A stretch of 64,000 nucleotides of DNA from Manis javanica (Eukaryota; Chordata; Mammalia; Pholidota; Manidae): NCBI RefSeq assembly GCF_040802235.1, contig NC_133166.1, forward strand, positions 112,420,991 to 112,484,990, given 5' to 3'. The position numbers and the translations under genes are program-made. The notes under the pieces were generated by a model that ran no database searches, was not told the DNA's origin, and was given only the letters and a program-made list of their open reading frames with translations. Below are positions 21,476-31,560 of the stretch, one piece after another; the first letter of the stretch is position 1; every line of letters begins with the position of its first letter.

Positions 21476-21632
21476 TTCAGAAGGGTTGGGAGGAAAGGGA
21501 AGCAAGAGAAAGGGAAAGGAAGAGGCCAGTCCTTCTGGAGAGGCTGCAGGAAGAGGCAGGGTCCTTGAAGCCATCCTCAAGAGCCATCAAAGAGGCCAAA
21601 AGCTAGAAGCATGGGCAATGGCATCATCAAGG

Positions 21633-21663
21633 CTATTTTTAGCTTAAGAACATCTATTTATAC
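21633..21663. promoter_or_regulatory. Paired MEF2-type sites
   Basis: CTATTTTTAG (21633-21642) matches the MEF2 consensus YTAWWWWTAR exactly. CTATTTATAC (about 21654-21663) matches all but the last base. An AATAAA follows at 21684-21689. The group could be a muscle or neuronal enhancer just beyond the DUSP8 3' end. No occupancy evidence exists. Confidence 0.4.
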
Positions 21664-22079
21664 TCTGGCAGCCCCTTGGAGTCAATAAAGCAGAAGACTG
21701 CAAACAAGCCGATGGTCTTGCCTGCCGTGGGGTGGTGCTTCCCACCCACTAAGGCACGTGAGCACCTGCAGCCATCACAGGTGGGATGACAGCCTCTCCT
21801 AGGATGACCAGCTAGGGCCTCCTAACTCTGGGCATCCCTTCCTGTTCCCTCCCCTGCCCCTGTGCTAAGGGCTGTAGGTACTTGAAGGGTCTTGGATGGG
21901 TGGGCAACGGGTTACTTTGTGCAGGTCTCAGCCCAGGGACAGCAATGTTCTGCTCTGGCTAGGAACGCCTGGGGCTCTGACCTGGGCCGGTGGACTTGCT
22001 GGGGGTGGGGGGCGTCAGGGGAACGCTCAGACGGCTCCCCCACTGGGGCTACCGCTGGGGCTGGACCAACCCTGGTGGT

Positions 22080-22626
22080 GCTTATCATGATTTCAGGATG
22101 CACTTTAGCAGCAACCGCCAGGGGGCAACGAGGAGCAAGGGCACCACTCACAGGTCCTGGAGGGGCACAGGGCACGCCTGTGCGGCACCACCAGGCGGCA
22201 AGTAGGGAGAGAGACTGTGCACCTGGGCTCTGCCTTTATTGAGGTCTGAGCAGGGGAGTCTAGGGTTTTTTGGGTTCACTCTTTATTGGTGAATTTAAAA
22301 CATTAGGGCCCATGAAGAGAAATGCAGGGTCACTCAAGAGGTCAATCGCGTAGGTCACCCAGGGCTTTCTGAAAGGGGACCCTCGTGGGCAGGGCAGCCT
22401 GGCTCTCTGTCTCATTGTGTAGGCCATGTGTCTGTTGATATGGGTGTCTCAGCTTAGGGCCCATGAAGAGAAATGCAGGGTCACTCAAGAGGTCAATCGC
22501 GTAGGTCACCCAGGGCTTTCTAAAAGGGGACCCTCGTGGGCAGGGCAGCCTGGCTCTCTGTCTCATTGTGTAGGCCATGTGTCTGTTTGATATGGGTGTC
22601 TCAGCAATCCAAAGCTTAATGTCAGT
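22080..22626 (-). mobile_element. Possible retroviral LTR, minus strand
   Basis: Read on the minus strand, the segment has a duplicated 151-bp block, then two AATAAA signals (CACCAATAAAGAG and CTCAATAAAGGC), then GC-rich sequence. That is the U3 (with enhancer repeat)-R-U5 order of a gammaretrovirus-type LTR. I could not define TG...CA ends or a target-site duplication, so the limits are approximate. No viral genes accompany it. Confidence 0.4.
22303..22605 (+). repeat. 151-bp tandem direct duplication
   Basis: Copy 1 is 22303-22453 and copy 2 is 22454-22605. They begin TTAGGGCCCATGAAG and end GGGTGTCTCAGC, and differ by one substitution (TTCTGAAAG versus TTCTAAAAG) and one inserted T. The near identity means the duplication is recent. 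It also explains the open frames seen here on the minus strand. Confidence 0.95.
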
Positions 22627-22675
22627 CACTTACAATTTTAAAAAGCTGAGTTTCAGGCACTTTACACTACCGGGG

Positions 22676-22838
22676 TGGACTGGTGGGTGGATGGATGGGT
22701 GGATGGGTGGATGAACAGAAGGAAGGGAAGAAAGATGTTTGGATGGGTGGATGGATGGTGGGTGGTGGGTGGGTAGTGGTATATGGATAAATAGATGGGT
22801 AAATGGGAGGAAGGGAGGGAGGGAGAGAAAGAAGATGA
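22676..22838 (+). repeat. GGAT/GGTG microsatellite with GGAA tract
   Basis: Irregular GGATGGGT-type repeats occur in two blocks, joined by a purine-rich GAAGGAAGGGAAG, and end in GGAAGGGAGGGAGGGAG. This is simple sequence only. Confidence 0.85.
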
Positions 22839-22861
22839 ATAGGGACATTATGTTGCATACT

Positions 22862-22988
22862 GCACTTCTGTTAGTCTGTCCTGATTAAAGCTGTGTTCAC
22901 TTGTGTTCTCCCACTGACCTGTAGACAGGCACCTGTGTCTACAGAAGATGCCTATAGAAGGTGCCCAGTGAACAGTCAATGAATAAGC
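22862..22988 (+). repeat. L2-like LINE relic
   Basis: CTCCCACTGACCTGTAGACAG, then a GTGCCCAGTGAACAGTCAATGAATAA ending, has the order of an L2 3' end. Diverged; the assignment is by eye. Confidence 0.4.
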
Positions 22989-23016
22989 CACAGACTGTCT
23001 CAGAGCTGAACACCAC

Positions 23017-23432
23017 TGTAGAGACCCAGTTCAGCATTCTCCAAGGCCCAAGGAGATATTAAAAAAGAGAAAGCAGGCCCAAAATGCAGTCACCTCTGCT
23101 AAGCCCTACACCAGCAAACCAAGATGATGTACCACCCAACCTAACTGTGGGTTCAGCCTTTCCCAGGAATGGAATTTAAAGCAATTGGTCTACAATTTCC
23201 TGATGAGCCCTACATCTGCCGGGTTAGCACCCATGCCCTCCCTAAGGGAAGGTCACCTTGCCTGAAATGATGCCTCCTTGAATTGCCTCATCCCACCCCT
23301 CCTGCTGATAAAAACCTCTTGTATGTTCCTCGGAGCTCCTTTCTACCTAGTAGATGGGGTGCCGCCCAATTCATGAATCCTTGAGTAAAGCCAATAAGAT
23401 CTTCAACTTTACTCAGCTGAAATTTTTTTAAT
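23017..23432 (+). mobile_element. Solo LTR-like relic
   Basis: A roughly 415-bp segment starts near TGTAGAGACCCAG. It carries a TATA-like GCTGATAAAAACC, then CTTGAGTAAAGCCAATAAGATC near its 3' end, the U3-R-U5 order of an endogenous retroviral LTR. No internal retroviral sequence flanks it, so it would be a solo LTR. Exact ends and target-site duplication are not resolved. Confidence 0.5.
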
Positions 23433-24599
23433 GAGGGTAATGGAATTACCCAATATCCCCCTGAGAGTCAGGCAGAGTTGGGGTAGACTCAGTTCTCTGA
23501 TCCGCAGGCTCCACTTTGCCTGACTGAGCACCCTGGCAGCATGAGGAAGGAGCTGGCCTCAATGGCCCCTTAGGCCCCTTCCAGCTCAGACACGCTTCTG
23601 TGGGTGGATTTGTACAGGTGCCTCTGAGGCTCAGACCTGGAGGAGTCAGAGGGGAGAGTGGGGAGAGACAGTTCTCAGAAAGGCCAGCGGCTCTGAGGGC
23701 CAGGCTATTTGTAGAAGCTGAGGCATGTGTAGAGAGAGGCACTGTAGCCAGGCCCTGGAGACGGGGTGGAGGTGGAGTCCACACTATGGGGCCATGCATA
23801 AGCTGACCACCTCTGGCCAGAGTGAGGTCATATGGGAGGTGGGGTGCAGCTCTGTAGGGCACTGGAGTGGGGGCGGTTCATCTGCTCTGTAGAAGCACAG
23901 GCTTTCCTGAGCAGGGGAGGGGCTCTCTACCATCAAGAAGCCGTGGAGTTTTGAGGTCTCAAGACTGGACATGGGCAGTTGGTGTCTCATTCTCCAGAAA
24001 GTGATGCAGGGTGCTAGCTGGGACCTGGAGCAGGGGCTGCTTCCCAGCAAAGCTTGTGTGGCAAGCATGGGCACACAGGGAAGTTAGCTCTCCCTGCCAG
24101 TCAGCGGGGGCCAAACCCCCAGAGAAATCTTGTCCCTTCTCAGCAGGGCCTGGGGTATAGATGATAACCCCGCTCCTGGCCCTGGGGTTAGGGGGTCTCC
24201 AGACATAGGGGCATTCATGAAGGAGTGGCCAGGCCTTTATGAAGGAAGAAGGCCAGGGGAAGAAGGGAGTCATCCCCCTGAGGACTGGTCCAGAGCTGAT
24301 CTTGGTCAGGCATGCAGAAGGAATGAGGCTGAATTATGAGCCAGCTCCCAGAGGGAGTCCAGGTGGGCTGGGAAGACAGATGTGCACCCTCCCCTGCCTC
24401 CCTCCACCCCAAACACATGCAGGCCACAGGGCAGGGTGGCTCCAGAGGCAGGCCTTTGCCAACACTAGGAATGTGACTGGAGGAACACCCTCCAGCTTTT
24501 CACAACCGAGCAAGCCTTTCAAATGCCGCCTCCTGGGAGCTTGGTGGGAGGTGTTGGTGTGGGAGTGGTCTCAGGGAGAGGAGGGTGGAAGAAGGGGTG

Positions 24600-24912
24600 T
24601 GGGTAAGATTGCAATATTTCCAAGTATTTCCAGAATCTCTCGCCTGGCCTTAGTGCATCGCCATATTAATAGGTGTTTCCAAGGGGTGGAGAGAAGTAGT
24701 TCATCTCTGTATCAATAGGTAATTACAAGGGTGAGCGAGAGGCTGTCTGGACAGGAGACGTTGCGTGCAGTTTGCTTTTCTGCTGCAGCGGAACTAGAGA
24801 CGCGGGACCACTGCTTGTAAGCAATAAACGGGTTTCTTAAACTTTATTTCTCCCCTTAACTGATTTCGGTTTCGAAGGTATATTGCCCCGGTATTTTTCC
24901 CCCGGAGTTACA
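24600..24912 (+). mobile_element. Solo LTR-like relic beside CpG block
   Basis: The segment ends with AATAAA (24823-24828, GCAATAAACGGG), then a T-rich GTTTCTTAAACTTTATTTC and a CCCCGGTATTTTTCCCCCGG tail closing at GTTACA. This polyadenylation-R-U5 arrangement is typical of gammaretrovirus-like LTRs. The U3 part upstream is less clear. It abuts the CpG-rich block that starts near 24.94 kb. Confidence 0.5.
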
Positions 24913-25302
24913 AGAGGCCCTCCCCAAAGTGGGATGGGGCCCCGAGTGAGGTTGGAGTCTCGGGTGAGAGGCCTTCATTCTGGAACACGGGAGAGGCCTC
25001 GGGATGCAGCCACGGTGCAGCCCCGAAGGCGCCGTTCTGACCCTTGGCAAACACCAGACGTGAAACCCTTTCCCCAGGGCAGCCCAGCCGCGGAGTTCTG
25101 TGAACGTAAACTTCCCCTTACCCGCTCCCTGCCTAGAAACGGGAGGCGCCCGTCCCCTTTGCAAGCGCACGCGATTCCTGAGCTTCCGCCCGGGCCGCTC
25201 TCCAGGGCGCGCACACACCTAGGGCCGCCGGAACCCAGCGGGGCAGGTGACCGCCTGGGCCCCGGGCAGGCCGAGCCTCGGCTGCCGCAATTGGCGACGT
25301 AG

Positions 25303-25312
25303 CTATAAATAG
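25303..25312 (+). promoter_or_regulatory. TATA box / MEF2 site
   Basis: CTATAAATAG contains TATAAATA (25304-25311) and also matches the MEF2 consensus exactly. An inverted CCAAT (ATTGG, 25290-25294) lies just upstream. If used as TATA, the start would be near 25335 on the plus strand. Confidence 0.5.
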
Positions 25313-26262
25313 CCACGGAGAGCTTGAAATAGAAGTGCGGGGGAGGGCGGGGCCGGAGTCCCGGGGCGGGCCTGGAGGAGAAAGGGCCCGAGCGCCCGAC
25401 GCCTCGCAAGGAAACAAAGCCACATTCTAGGGAGCCCCACCCCGCGCGTCCAATGGGGCGCTTGCGCCGGAAGAAGCTGGGGAGGCAGGGTGAAGGCAAG
25501 GGCCCTGCCAGTCGAGGGCGGAGCGGACTGGGGGAGAGGGCGCAGTGAGGGACGGGCAGGGATGGGGACCAGGTGGCCTTGGAGCCCCGCGGCCCCTCCT
25601 CCTGATGCCTCCCAGGACAAGCTGGGACTCCTGCTTCTCCTTCCTCGTCCCCTCTCCTCCCCGACTTGGCCTCCGCGCAGGACACTCCTGCACACCCCTT
25701 TCACCCTCCGCAGCGACGGACCCACGGACCGTAGGGCCGCGCAGGCCCGGTAGGAAAGAGGCCCCACTCTGCGCGCCTTTACTGGCATCACGGAGCCGGA
25801 ACCTCCCCTTCGCTCGGAGACGATGCCCACGTGCTCAAGGACAGCTGCTTGGGGGAGCCTCGAGGAGAGGGGGGTCTTCTCTCTCTCTCCTCCTGCCCAC
25901 TTATCTGGGGGTTTGGGCACCTAGGCCAAGACTGGGCAGCCACAGGCCGGGGCGCACTCCTGGACTGAACCCCCGTGGTGGAGCCCAGAGACGGAAGAGA
26001 GAACCCCAGGGCCTGGTCTCCTCCCTCGACACCCCTGCACCACCACCGCCGTTCTCCGGCCCTCAGGGATTTCAGCCCTGGCTCCCACCTGGGTGCCCCA
26101 CCCTGTCACCCTGACTCCACCCCACACCCACCTCCCCCAGGGACCTGCCCCGCTCTGCTCCCGGTATCTGCTGGGTGGTCAGCCCTGGGGAGGGGAGCAG
26201 GCCTTAGGGCCAATGAAAAAGCAAGGGGACGGCGCGGGCGCAGCTGACCAGGCCCTTCCCCG

Positions 26263-26269
26263 TGAGTCA
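26263..26269. promoter_or_regulatory. AP-1 site
   Basis: This is a perfect TGAGTCA (CCCGTGAGTCACCCC) at the start of the second lobe of the orphan CpG block. Confidence 0.5.
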
Positions 26270-26431
26270 CCCCTCGCAGGAAGCTTCAGGACGGGCCGGA
26301 TTTAGGGCAGCATGGCGGGGTGGGCGGGGTCAGGTGGCTGGGCGCCCAGCCGCTCCGAGGCCAAAGGCCCCGCCAGGGTGAGACGAGGCGCTCTGCAGGT
26401 GAGGGTGTGGGCGCGGCCCCTCGCAGGGCGG

Positions 26432-26439
26432 TGACGTCA
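26432..26439. promoter_or_regulatory. Palindromic CRE in orphan CpG block
   Basis: This is a third perfect TGACGTCA in the window (GCGGTGACGTCAGCTC), besides the two in the DUSP8 promoter. Confidence 0.6.
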
Positions 26440-26741
26440 GCTCAGGTGGGAGGTGCCCGGAGCTTCGCGGTGGGGAGGCAGCAATCGGCCTCCGGGCCCT
26501 CGGGTAGCGCCCCCATCGCGCTCCGGCCCGGGTCCCCGGCCGGGAGTCTGGGGCCCGCCGATCCCGCTCGCGCAGCCGGGCCAGCCCCGAGCTCCGAGGG
26601 CCCGGAGGCCGGGCGCGGTGGGTGCGCCGCTCCGCTCGCGATGAGCTCACGCCGGCAAGTGCCGCGCCCTCTCCCGGCCGCCGCGGCGCCCTTCATCTTC
26701 AAAGCGCCGCAGCCCCGGGCCCCCGTCCCCCGCGCACTCAC

Positions 26742-26794
26742 AGGCGAGGCCCGAGCGGAGCGCGGGCGCAGTTGAGCAGCATCTGTGCGGCCAT
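26742..26794 (-). other. Possible minus-strand first exon
   Basis: On the minus strand an ATG (26794-26792) opens MAAQMLLNCARAPLGPR and runs into a consensus donor CCT|GTGAGT (GT at 26741-26740). It lies in the middle of a CpG-rich lobe. The N-terminus resembles a mitochondrial-type leader, but I do not recognise the protein and found no second exon downstream on that strand. It may be chance. Confidence 0.2.
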
Positions 26795-26980
26795 GAGCAC
26801 CACGGCATCTCGCCCGCACCCCGGTGCGGCCCCAGGTGTGCAAACACCTGCCGGGCGGGGGCGGAAGGGCGCCCCTGCAGAGCCGGCCTGCAGGACTCGC
26901 GGTCCTCTCCGGCCGGGCTCGGACCTGCGCTCGCCGGCAGCCCCGCGTTCCCAGAGCGGGAGGGCCGAAGCAGCCCGGCA

Positions 26981-26995
26981 GCGCCATCTGCTGCC
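26981..26995 (-). promoter_or_regulatory. CTCF-like motif
   Basis: GCGCCATCTGCTGCC is the reverse complement of GGCAGCAGATGGCGC and fits the CTCF core CCASYAGRKGGCRS at all but one position. It sits at the edge of the CpG-rich block. The human 11p15.5 region is rich in CTCF-organised domains, so an insulator role is plausible but untested. Confidence 0.5.
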
Positions 26996-29794
26996 AGCGC
27001 CCGGGGAGGGGCAGCCGGTTCGCGGGCCAGGTACTGCCAAGCCTCCGCAGTCCTACTTGTCTGGGCCCTGCGCGCGGGGAGGGAGGGGGGATTCAGGTCT
27101 TCAGTGGTCTCCAGACCCGCGGCCCCCACCGGCCCTCTGAGGACCCACCTTGGTCCGTCTGCAAGCACACCTGCCCACGACCTCCACCTGCTCCCGGCTT
27201 CCTGACCCCACAGGAAGGGAAGCCACGCCCATGGTTTCAGATTCATGCCTATGCAGTCAACTGTCCCATCTGTATCTCCAGCCAGATATCTTCCATGACC
27301 TTCAGACCCGGAAATGCCAAGCTGCGGGTGCCACCAAGTCTAGATGGCATCTCATTGCATCACCTCCTACTCCCTTCCCTTCCCCGGCTTGGCAAGCACC
27401 ACCTCCCCTGCCTCCCCGACCCTGCTGCCTCTTGAGGAATCTTCCCCCACCTCCACATGCATTTTTGCCCCCTCACCTGGATGGTCATACCAGCCTTTAG
27501 GCCTCCAGCCTCCTGCGTCTGCCCACCTGCCCCCAGCCCACACCCATCCTCTGTCCTCCCATCTGCAAAGCGCCCACCTCTCAGAGTCCTTAGCTTTTCC
27601 TAGAAAGCCCCCCTACCCCAGCCTGCCCATGTGCCCCATGTTCCTCCCCAGCTCTCCAGACCTAGGTGCAGGCCTCACTCACGCCCTCGATGAGCACATA
27701 CACACTTGTCCTTTCTGTCAGCTGTCTGCCTCTGTGCCAACTCCCCACAACCAATCCATACCCTCAGGCCACCCTCTGCCCATCTTCCCAGCACCCCTCC
27801 CAGGGCAAAGGCCCCTACCAGAACAGCCTCTGCCACACCAGACCTGGCTCCCAGCTCTTGGCTGCTGGGGGTGGGGGGCCAGCATCAGCCTCCAGGAGAT
27901 ACAGGAGACCCGGGCCTTCAGGAGAGAAGAGCTGGCCTGAGAGCTGTGCCCAGCCCGTCCCAGGAGCCTGTGTCCAGCCTGGCTGCCAGGCCCTCCATGC
28001 ACCACCCCAAGCAAGTGCCTGCCTCTCAGGCCTCAGTGTCTCATCTGTAAGATGGGAGTGGGCGGCAGGGAGAGGACCACTGGCTTACTTCCTTGCTTCC
28101 ACCTTTTGTGAATGGTTTTCTGCTTACTAACATGTATCTGAGTCCCCTGTGCTGGGGACCTGCATAAGACAGAGCCCCAGGGAGCCCCCAGCAGTGGAAG
28201 ATGAGTGGCGGGGACTCTGTGACCCCGCTCAGTGATGTGCCATCACTGTGGCCTCAGCAGTTCCTGTGACCGCCTATGTCCCAGAAATACCACGACTTGG
28301 AGGAAGGGGCCACGGGAAACAGAGGCACTGGCTGTCTCTGGTTCTTGGTGGACCTGGGCTGGCCAAAGCTGTGATGGGGGGCTGTTGCAGTCACCTGCAG
28401 GCTCCCAGTTGGGGGCTTAGAGGAAAAGGAGGAGGAAGTACGTGGAATGCCAGGTGTGGAGTGGGAGGGCAACGGTACATCTTGGTGACAAGCCTGGTAG
28501 CAGAGATATGTGGCCCCACTGCGTCCCCTGTGCACTGTGGGCCAGCTGCTTAGCCAGCCCTGGAAGACAAGAGGCTGGGGCTCACACATGGAGAGTGCAG
28601 TGAGATGGCCCTGGGTCATGTGCATGACACGTGAGCTGGGCGCCTGGCTGGTACTAAGTGCACAGCAGTGGTCCAGGTGCTGTTGACTGTTAGAGCCCCT
28701 ATCCAACCCGGCCCTGACTCCACTTATGGACTAAGCCACCACACAAGGCCTGTCCTGCTCTCTGTGGTGGATGGTGCTGGAGCCTGAAGGTCTCTTGAGA
28801 CAGCTCAGCCCCTCGCTGCTAGACAGGAGGACCGCTCTGCAGGCTGCTGCCAAAGGTGAGCACCTCCAGTTTCTGAAGACCGTGGGAGGAGAGCCCTGCT
28901 GGGAAACAGGATGTGGTAGGAACATGGTGAGCTTGGGGGAAAAGGTTCTGGAATCCCAGCTCCCCGTAGGCTCACCAAGGCTCAGTCCCTGCCCTCTAGG
29001 AGCCTGGGTCTCATACCAGGATGGTGTGAGGACGGGTGTGCAAGAGGGCATCTGTGGTATTTGCTGAAGGCTGGGAAGGGCTGGTGCCTTGAGAAGCAGG
29101 GGACCAGGCGCCACTGCCCACTGTAGCTCCCAGGGCACTGGCTCCCCCACAGCAGACCCCCAGCCTTCTCTGAGATGGAGTGAACACTGACCACTCTGGC
29201 CCTCTCTGCTGCCCTGCCACTGCTCTCACTCACCCTCAGCTTGCTTGGGACTGTCCCAAGCACAGGACCAGCTCAGGAGGCGAAGGGAGCAATTGTTCTC
29301 CATCCTGGAGTATAGGAGCCTCTGTCATGAGGCCAAGGTCCTCTGCCAAGGAGGGCAAGCCCTGGCCCTGACCGTGTCCCGCATTGGCTGTAAGTGGAAG
29401 GGAAGGAGGCTGGAGGGCAGTGAGTGGGCCACTGGACAGACAGGGTCAGGCCAGAGTCAGGGGAAGAGAAAGGAGGGCCCGGGGGCTGGCTTGTGTCCTG
29501 CATCAGCTGTTAATCAGAGAGCCAGCTTCTCCTCTGAGGCTCGGCCATACAGTCACCCTTATCCTGGAAGCCCCTTACTCCCTCCAGGACGGAGGACAAC
29601 TTCCCTGGGCATTCCTGCAGGTCCTGCCTTCAAGGGGTCACCAGCCCAGAGTGGAGCATAATTGGGAAAACCAAGCCCCCATTTCCCAGACCAAGAAGTA
29701 CCCGCTGGTACAACAGCTCCAGATGCCCTGGGTTCTGGGCAGAAGTTGGGCACCCGGTGGAAAAGGCGAGGCTGAGGGCCGGAGTCCACACTAT

Positions 29795-30225
29795 GATTCT
29801 GTGGCTGCTGTAACCAAGCACCACAAAATGAGCGCCTTAGAACAGCGGAAACCTACTGTCTCGGTTCTGGAGATCAGACACCCAACGCATTTGGTGTTGG
29901 CAGGGCTGGTTCCTTCTGAGGCCGAGAGAAAGGTCTGGCCCAGGCCTCCCCTTGGCTTGCCGAGGGTTGTCCTCACCCCCATGCCTCTTCACGCCTCCCC
30001 TCCATGCTCAGAGCTTCTCCTTCCCGTGAGGACACAGTCACAGCGGGTTAGGGCCTCCCTGCTTCCCAAGGCAACAGCCTCCAGGCTGCTCCTTTACCAC
30101 CTCATCTTTACTAATTTAAACTATTACCTCATTTCCAAATAAGGTCATGTCCTGATGTACTGGGAGTTACAACTTCGACATACCTTTTTGGGGAAGGGCC
30201 ACAATTCAACCCGTAAACACCCAGC
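29795..30225 (+). mobile_element. Old LTR-type relic (MLT/ERVL-like)
   Basis: The run GGCTGCTGTAACCAAGCACC, followed by a TTAGAACAGCGGAAACC-like stretch, 'GGTTCTGGAGATCAGACACC', and near its end CCAAATAAGGTCATGTCC with ACAATTCAACCCGTAAAC, follows the well-known mammal-wide LTR pattern. It is diverged and non-coding. The family name is from memory and uncertain. Confidence 0.5.
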
Positions 30226-30227
30226 GC

Positions 30228-30430
30228 TCCTCGTCCCCTATCATGGTATTACTGTCGCCAGTGTACTGTGAGTCTTGTCTTTCACTGACTGGCTACTCCC
30301 ACTAGTCTACGAGCAACATGGGGGTAGATTTTTGTTTTGTCTGCCACTGTGTTGTTCTGAGCACCTTATGAGTGCCTGGCACTTAGTCGGCACTCAGGAC
30401 TCGTTTGCCAAGTGAATGGGTGATGGAAGT
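30228..30430 (+). repeat. L2 LINE 3' relic
   Basis: CCCACTAGTCTACGAGCAAC, then GGGGGTAGATTTTTGTTTTG, then GAGTGCCTGGCACTTAGTCG and AAGTGAATGGGTG is the standard L2 3'-end word order. Sense orientation. Confidence 0.65.
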
Positions 30431-31149
30431 AGGAAGGGCTAAGTGGGAAATCTATAACCTCTATCCCACCTCCCTACCAAAATAGAAGACCAAGAGCAGA
30501 ATTCAGCCGCAGAGCAGCCCCAGAGCTTAGTCCCATCAAGGACCGGAAAGACGCAGAGGGCGGGGTTCCCACCACATTCCAGCTTCACTCACACACGCTG
30601 TCTGTGCAGGGGGTGGAGGTGTGCAGTGATGCACGGTGTGTTACTCCGGTTTAAAGATGTGATCATTCCAGCAGCAGCTGTTTTCTGGATGGGGTGGCCC
30701 TCCTGGAGAAGTTGGCACACTCACTACTCAGCTATGACTTAAACACTCCCAGCCCCACCCATACATAGTCACCAAGAGCTTGTGTGGTCTGGCAGGGTGG
30801 GAGGAATACCTCCGCCCTCTTTTTGCAGGGACATATCAGCCTATGCCCTCTCTGTGGTGTGGCCCACACAGATTTTGATGGTCACAGCAAGCCTCAGGAC
30901 ATTATGCCATTCCACTATATGGGTGAATCATAGCAATAGGCTGTGGAGCCCAGGACTCACAGTGATACTCCAGATACTAAAATAATACACTGCTTGCTAA
31001 AGGGATAGATCCTGTGAATTTTTAGGAACTTGCCACACATAGGTGAAATTTGGGGATTCAGTGGTTCACCCCCCAATGTCTAAACACCCCTGCCAAAGTG
31101 AAGGACAAGTCGTTATATCTTGAGCACCTTAACACTAGGAAAAAATACA

Positions 31150-31560
31150 TTTTGATGGGTGTATCGATTAGGCAAATGCCTTTAGTGTCAAGTAACAGAA
31201 ACTGGAAAGAGAAGTGACTATTTTTTCAGTTAAAAGTCCAGAGGTAAGCAGCTCAGGACTGCTGTGGAGGTTCCAGAGTTTCAGCAGGAACCTAAATCCT
31301 GTCCCTGTGCTCTGCCATCATTAAGATGCCTCATGGCCCAAGGTGGCTGCAGGAACTTCAACCTTCGTTTTCCTGTTCTCAGCAGGAACCAGGAGACAGG
31401 GCCAGGGCTGGGTGCGTGGAGGACAAAATAGGCTTCCTGGAAGCCACTCAACTTCCACTTATATCACACTGGCCACCCTGTCAAGACAGGGGGCTTGGCA
31501 GAAGGCCGGGGGAGAAAGAGAAGCAAAGGTTGTGGCTGCTGGGCAGCTAGGGCATCTCTG
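31150..31560 (+). repeat. Old interspersed repeat, unclassified
   Basis: The words AATGCCTTTAGTGTCAAGTA, AAAAGTCCAGAGGTAAGCAG and CAAGGTGGCTGCAGGAACTT recur in a widespread ancient mammalian element, of which this is a diverged copy. I cannot name the family reliably. No coding potential. Confidence 0.4.

Larger units (their letters stand above)
24940..27080. promoter_or_regulatory. Orphan CpG-rich block (candidate promoter)
   Basis: Over 2 kb of CpG-rich sequence lies in two lobes (about 24.94-25.9 and 26.2-27.08 kb), 4.5 kb past the DUSP8 polyadenylation site and 7 kb before MOB2. It carries a TATA/MEF2 element, a CCAAT box on each strand, an AP-1 site, a perfect CRE and a CTCF-like motif. 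No coding exon is recognisable. It could be an alternative upstream promoter of MOB2, a non-coding RNA promoter or an enhancer hub. Confidence 0.6.

Noticed and set aside
22342-22629. Minus-strand frame with internally repeated peptide
   Set aside because: The repetition comes from the 151-bp tandem duplication in an LTR-like element. The two copies are read in different frames, which a selected protein would not tolerate.
24655-24675. CCATATTAATAGG as a CArG box
   Set aside because: The AT core is 9 bp, not the 6 bp required for SRF, and it lies inside an LTR-like relic.
26622-27435. Long frames on both strands in the orphan CpG block
   Set aside because: Frames overlap in several registers, are Arg/Ala/Pro-rich and show no domain; this is expected of stop-poor CpG sequence.
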